Shown here piece by piece: positions 62,680-64,000 of a DNA stretch of 64,000 nt. The stretch's first letter is position 1. Each line of letters begins with the position of its first letter. The notes under the pieces were generated by a model. That model did no database searches, was not told where the DNA came from, and worked only from the letters and a program-made list of their open reading frames with translations. A program made the position numbers and the translations under genes. The stretch is from contig NZ_CP133464.1 of NCBI RefSeq assembly GCF_031191185.1, positions 434,001 to 498,000 on the forward strand. The letters run 5' to 3'. Source of the stretch: Prevotella nigrescens. GTDB lineage: Bacteria > Bacteroidota > Bacteroidia > Bacteroidales > Bacteroidaceae.

Positions 62680-62725
62680 CCAAATCTCTAAGTTTGCAAT
62701 TCATATTGCAAACTTAGAGATTTGG
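62680..62725. repeat. Perfect 21-bp inverted repeat with 4-base loop
   Basis: Bases 62680-62700 (starting CCAAATCTCTAAG) are the exact reverse complement of 62705-62725, with TCAT between. It has no T run on either side, so it is not a plain terminator. The rest of the 62318-62945 gap holds two terminators and the possible leader peptide. Confidence 0.85.
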
Positions 62726-62879
62726 GATTAATGGTGTGATGGGTGGAAAGAGTTCCTCGATGAACGAAATCTCCTGAACTCAGGCAAGACAAACTAATAA
62801 CTTAAAATGGTACTGCATAATCATAGTGGAATGAATGAAGTTGATAAAAAGAAGTTCATAGATGGATATTCCTGAATAT

Positions 62880-62911
62880 AAAAAAAGGTAGGCTGGAATT
62901 ACCAGCCTACC
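62880..62911 (-). terminator. Terminator of the pyruvate:ferredoxin oxidoreductase gene
   Basis: GGTAGGCTGG pairs with CCAGCCTACC. On the minus strand a run of seven T follows. It is 35 bp past the stop codon. Confidence 0.85.
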
Positions 62912-62945
62912 AAATGTACATTACGAAAAAGTTTATAAAATTGTA

Positions 62946-64000
62946 TTAAGCATTCTCACTCCAGTCCTCCTTGCTCTTGCGAACATAGCTTTGGTAGCGG
63001 AGTTTTGCCATTTTCTCTGCCGCATCGAAGAGCTCTTGTGCTTCAGTTGGATAAGCTTTCTTGACAGAGAGATAGCGAACTTCACCCAGCAGGAAGTCTT
63101 GGAACTTGCTCCAGTCTGGCTCCTTAGAGTCGAGAGAGAATGGGTTCTTGCCTTCTTCTGCCAGCTGTGGATTGTAACGCCACAAGTGCCAGTAACCGCT
63201 TTCTACGGCGCGGCCTTCTTCTGCCTGGCTCTTACCCATACCACCCTTGGCTTTCAGACCGTGGTTGATACATGGAGAGTAAGCGATGATGAGTGATGGA
63301 CCTGGGTATGCTTCAGCCTCGCGGATAGCCTTGAGGGTTTGTGCTTGGTCGGCACCCATGGCGATTTGGGCAACATATACGTAACCGTAAGTCGTTGCCA
63401 TCAAACCGAGATCCTTCTTACGGATACGCTTGCCCTGTGCAGCAAACTGTGCAATGGCACCGAGTGGAGTAGATTTAGAACTCTGACCACCTGTATTAGA
63501 GTAAACCTCTGTGTCGAGCACGAGGATATTTACATCTTCGCCAGAAGCGATAACGTGGTCGAGACCGCCGTAACCGATGTCGTAAGAAGCACCATCGCCA
63601 CCGATAATCCACTGTGAACGCTTTACCAAATAGTGGTCTAATGTTTTCAATTCCTTGCAGATTGGGCAACCAGCTTCGGCACCTGCAGCAATCAGCGGCT
63701 TCAATGCCACACTTGCTTCCTTAGATGCGTCGGCGTTGTTCTTGGCATCAATCCATGCCTGTGCTGCAGTCTTGAATTCTGCTGATACGTGCTCTTCAGC
63801 CATAGCATCGTTCAAGAGCTTGGTAATACGTTCGCGCATCTTCTTGTTGCCAAGTGCCATACCCAGACCAAATTCGCAGAAGTCTTCGAACAATGAGTTG
63901 TCGAATGCAGGACCTTGCCCCTGTTCGTTGGTTGTATATGGAGTTGAAGGTACTGATGCAGAATAGATGGAAGAACAACCTGTAGCGTTGGCAATCATTT
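62946..64000 (-). CDS. nifJ: Pyruvate:ferredoxin (flavodoxin) oxidoreductase, C-terminal third; 5' end outside window
   Basis: About 350 residues of an enzyme normally near 1190 residues that oxidises pyruvate to acetyl-CoA and CO2 with ferredoxin reduction. The thiamine-diphosphate domain is visible: GDGASYDIGYGGLDHVIASG (Mg-ThDP site), LDTEVYSNTGGQSSKSTPLG, and SPCINHGL. A cysteine in NATGCSSIYS near the window edge and one in CPICK fit the domain's cluster-binding cysteines. The frame is open to the window end. The acetyl-CoA link suits the nearby buk-ptb acyl-phosphate pathway. Confidence 0.93.
   Translation of the reverse strand, partial: MIANATGCSSIYSASVPSTPYTTNEQGQGPAFDNSLFEDFCEFGLGMALGNKKMRERITKLLNDAMAEEHVSAEFKTAAQAWIDAKNNADASKEASVALKPLIAAGAEAGCPICKELKTLDHYLVKRSQWIIGGDGASYDIGYGGLDHVIASGEDVNILVLDTEVYSNTGGQSSKSTPLGAIAQFAAQGKRIRKKDLGLMATTYGYVYVAQIAMGADQAQTLKAIREAEAYPGPSLIIAYSPCINHGLKAKGGMGKSQAEEGRAVESGYWHLWRYNPQLAEEGKNPFSLDSKEPDWSKFQDFLLGEVRYLSVKKAYPTEAQELFDAAEKMAKLRYQSYVRKSKEDWSENA

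Noticed and set aside
1-64000. tRNA, rRNA, tmRNA or insertion sequences.
   Set aside because: No GTTCRA-type T arms with matching acceptor stems, no rRNA stretches, no transposase and no terminal repeats with target duplications were seen in the gaps.

Overview
The window comes from a Bacteroidota chromosome, most likely a Prevotellaceae (Prevotella-like) genome. The signs are promoters of the TTTG-N19/20-TAnnTTTG type, BspA-like leucine-rich-repeat surface proteins with C-terminal sorting tails, GLPGLI-family proteins, outer-membrane beta-barrels, the small DUF4295 protein beside L28 and L33, Kdo genes (Gram-negative LPS), rubrerythrin, and pyruvate:ferredoxin oxidoreductase with butyrate kinase and phosphotransbutyrylase (anaerobic metabolism). 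No rRNA or tRNA gene was found.

Layout. 1-5.9 kb: 3' part of a BspA-like gene, a DUF421 membrane protein and dnaB. 5.9-10.5 kb: ispE, a candidate small RNA, rpmB-rpmG-DUF4295, radA and a substrate-binding lipoprotein. 10.7-19.8 kb: a TPR protein, then a five-gene cluster (DUF5687 permease, ABC ATPase, two GLPGLI proteins, outer-membrane receptor-like barrel). 20.2-33.8 kb: two crcB (fluoride channel) genes flank an aldo/keto reductase, a small lipoprotein and a type II-C CRISPR-Cas locus. 33.9-43.6 kb: mutS2, a secreted protein of unknown function, a Rep_3-type replication initiator, a DMP19-like gene with smpB, and an ECF sigma/anti-sigma operon. 43.8-52.5 kb: housekeeping and envelope genes (gamma-carbonic anhydrase, maf, S41 protease, kdsC, DUF2520, FemAB-like, kdsB, M20 dipeptidase, rubrerythrin). 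53.5-64 kb: a frameshifted BspA-like gene, buk-ptb, an OsmC-like gene, a DUF2975/HTH pair, an M16 protease and the C-terminal third of pyruvate:ferredoxin oxidoreductase.

The main attraction is the CRISPR locus. The array has 75 repeats of 47 nt, apparently all identical, and 74 spacers (59 of 30 nt, 13 of 29, 2 of 31). It is followed by a bidirectional terminator, cas2 and a 1506-residue Cas9 with intact catalytic residues. There is no cas1: cas9 and cas2 are 33 bp apart and nothing like Cas1 is encoded in the window. A tracrRNA gene lies directly upstream of cas9 on the opposite strand. It has its own consensus promoter and an anti-repeat that pairs with repeat bases 1-23 without a mismatch (two G-U pairs). 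Every repeat also carries a Bacteroidota-type promoter (GTTG-N19-TATCTTTG) pointing into the next spacer, which predicts spacer-by-spacer crRNA transcription as known from Neisseria type II-C. Two spacers are identical, and two others match the same protein-coding stretch with synonymous differences.

The second attraction is a family of intergenic elements built from 22-bp units (AAA, about 7 bases, TTTT, about 8 bases) at seven places. Some copies share flanking arms or form terminator-like hairpins. A second 22-bp family centred on GATATC occurs at two places. Both keep an almost strict 22-bp register, close to two helical turns, and both lie only between genes.
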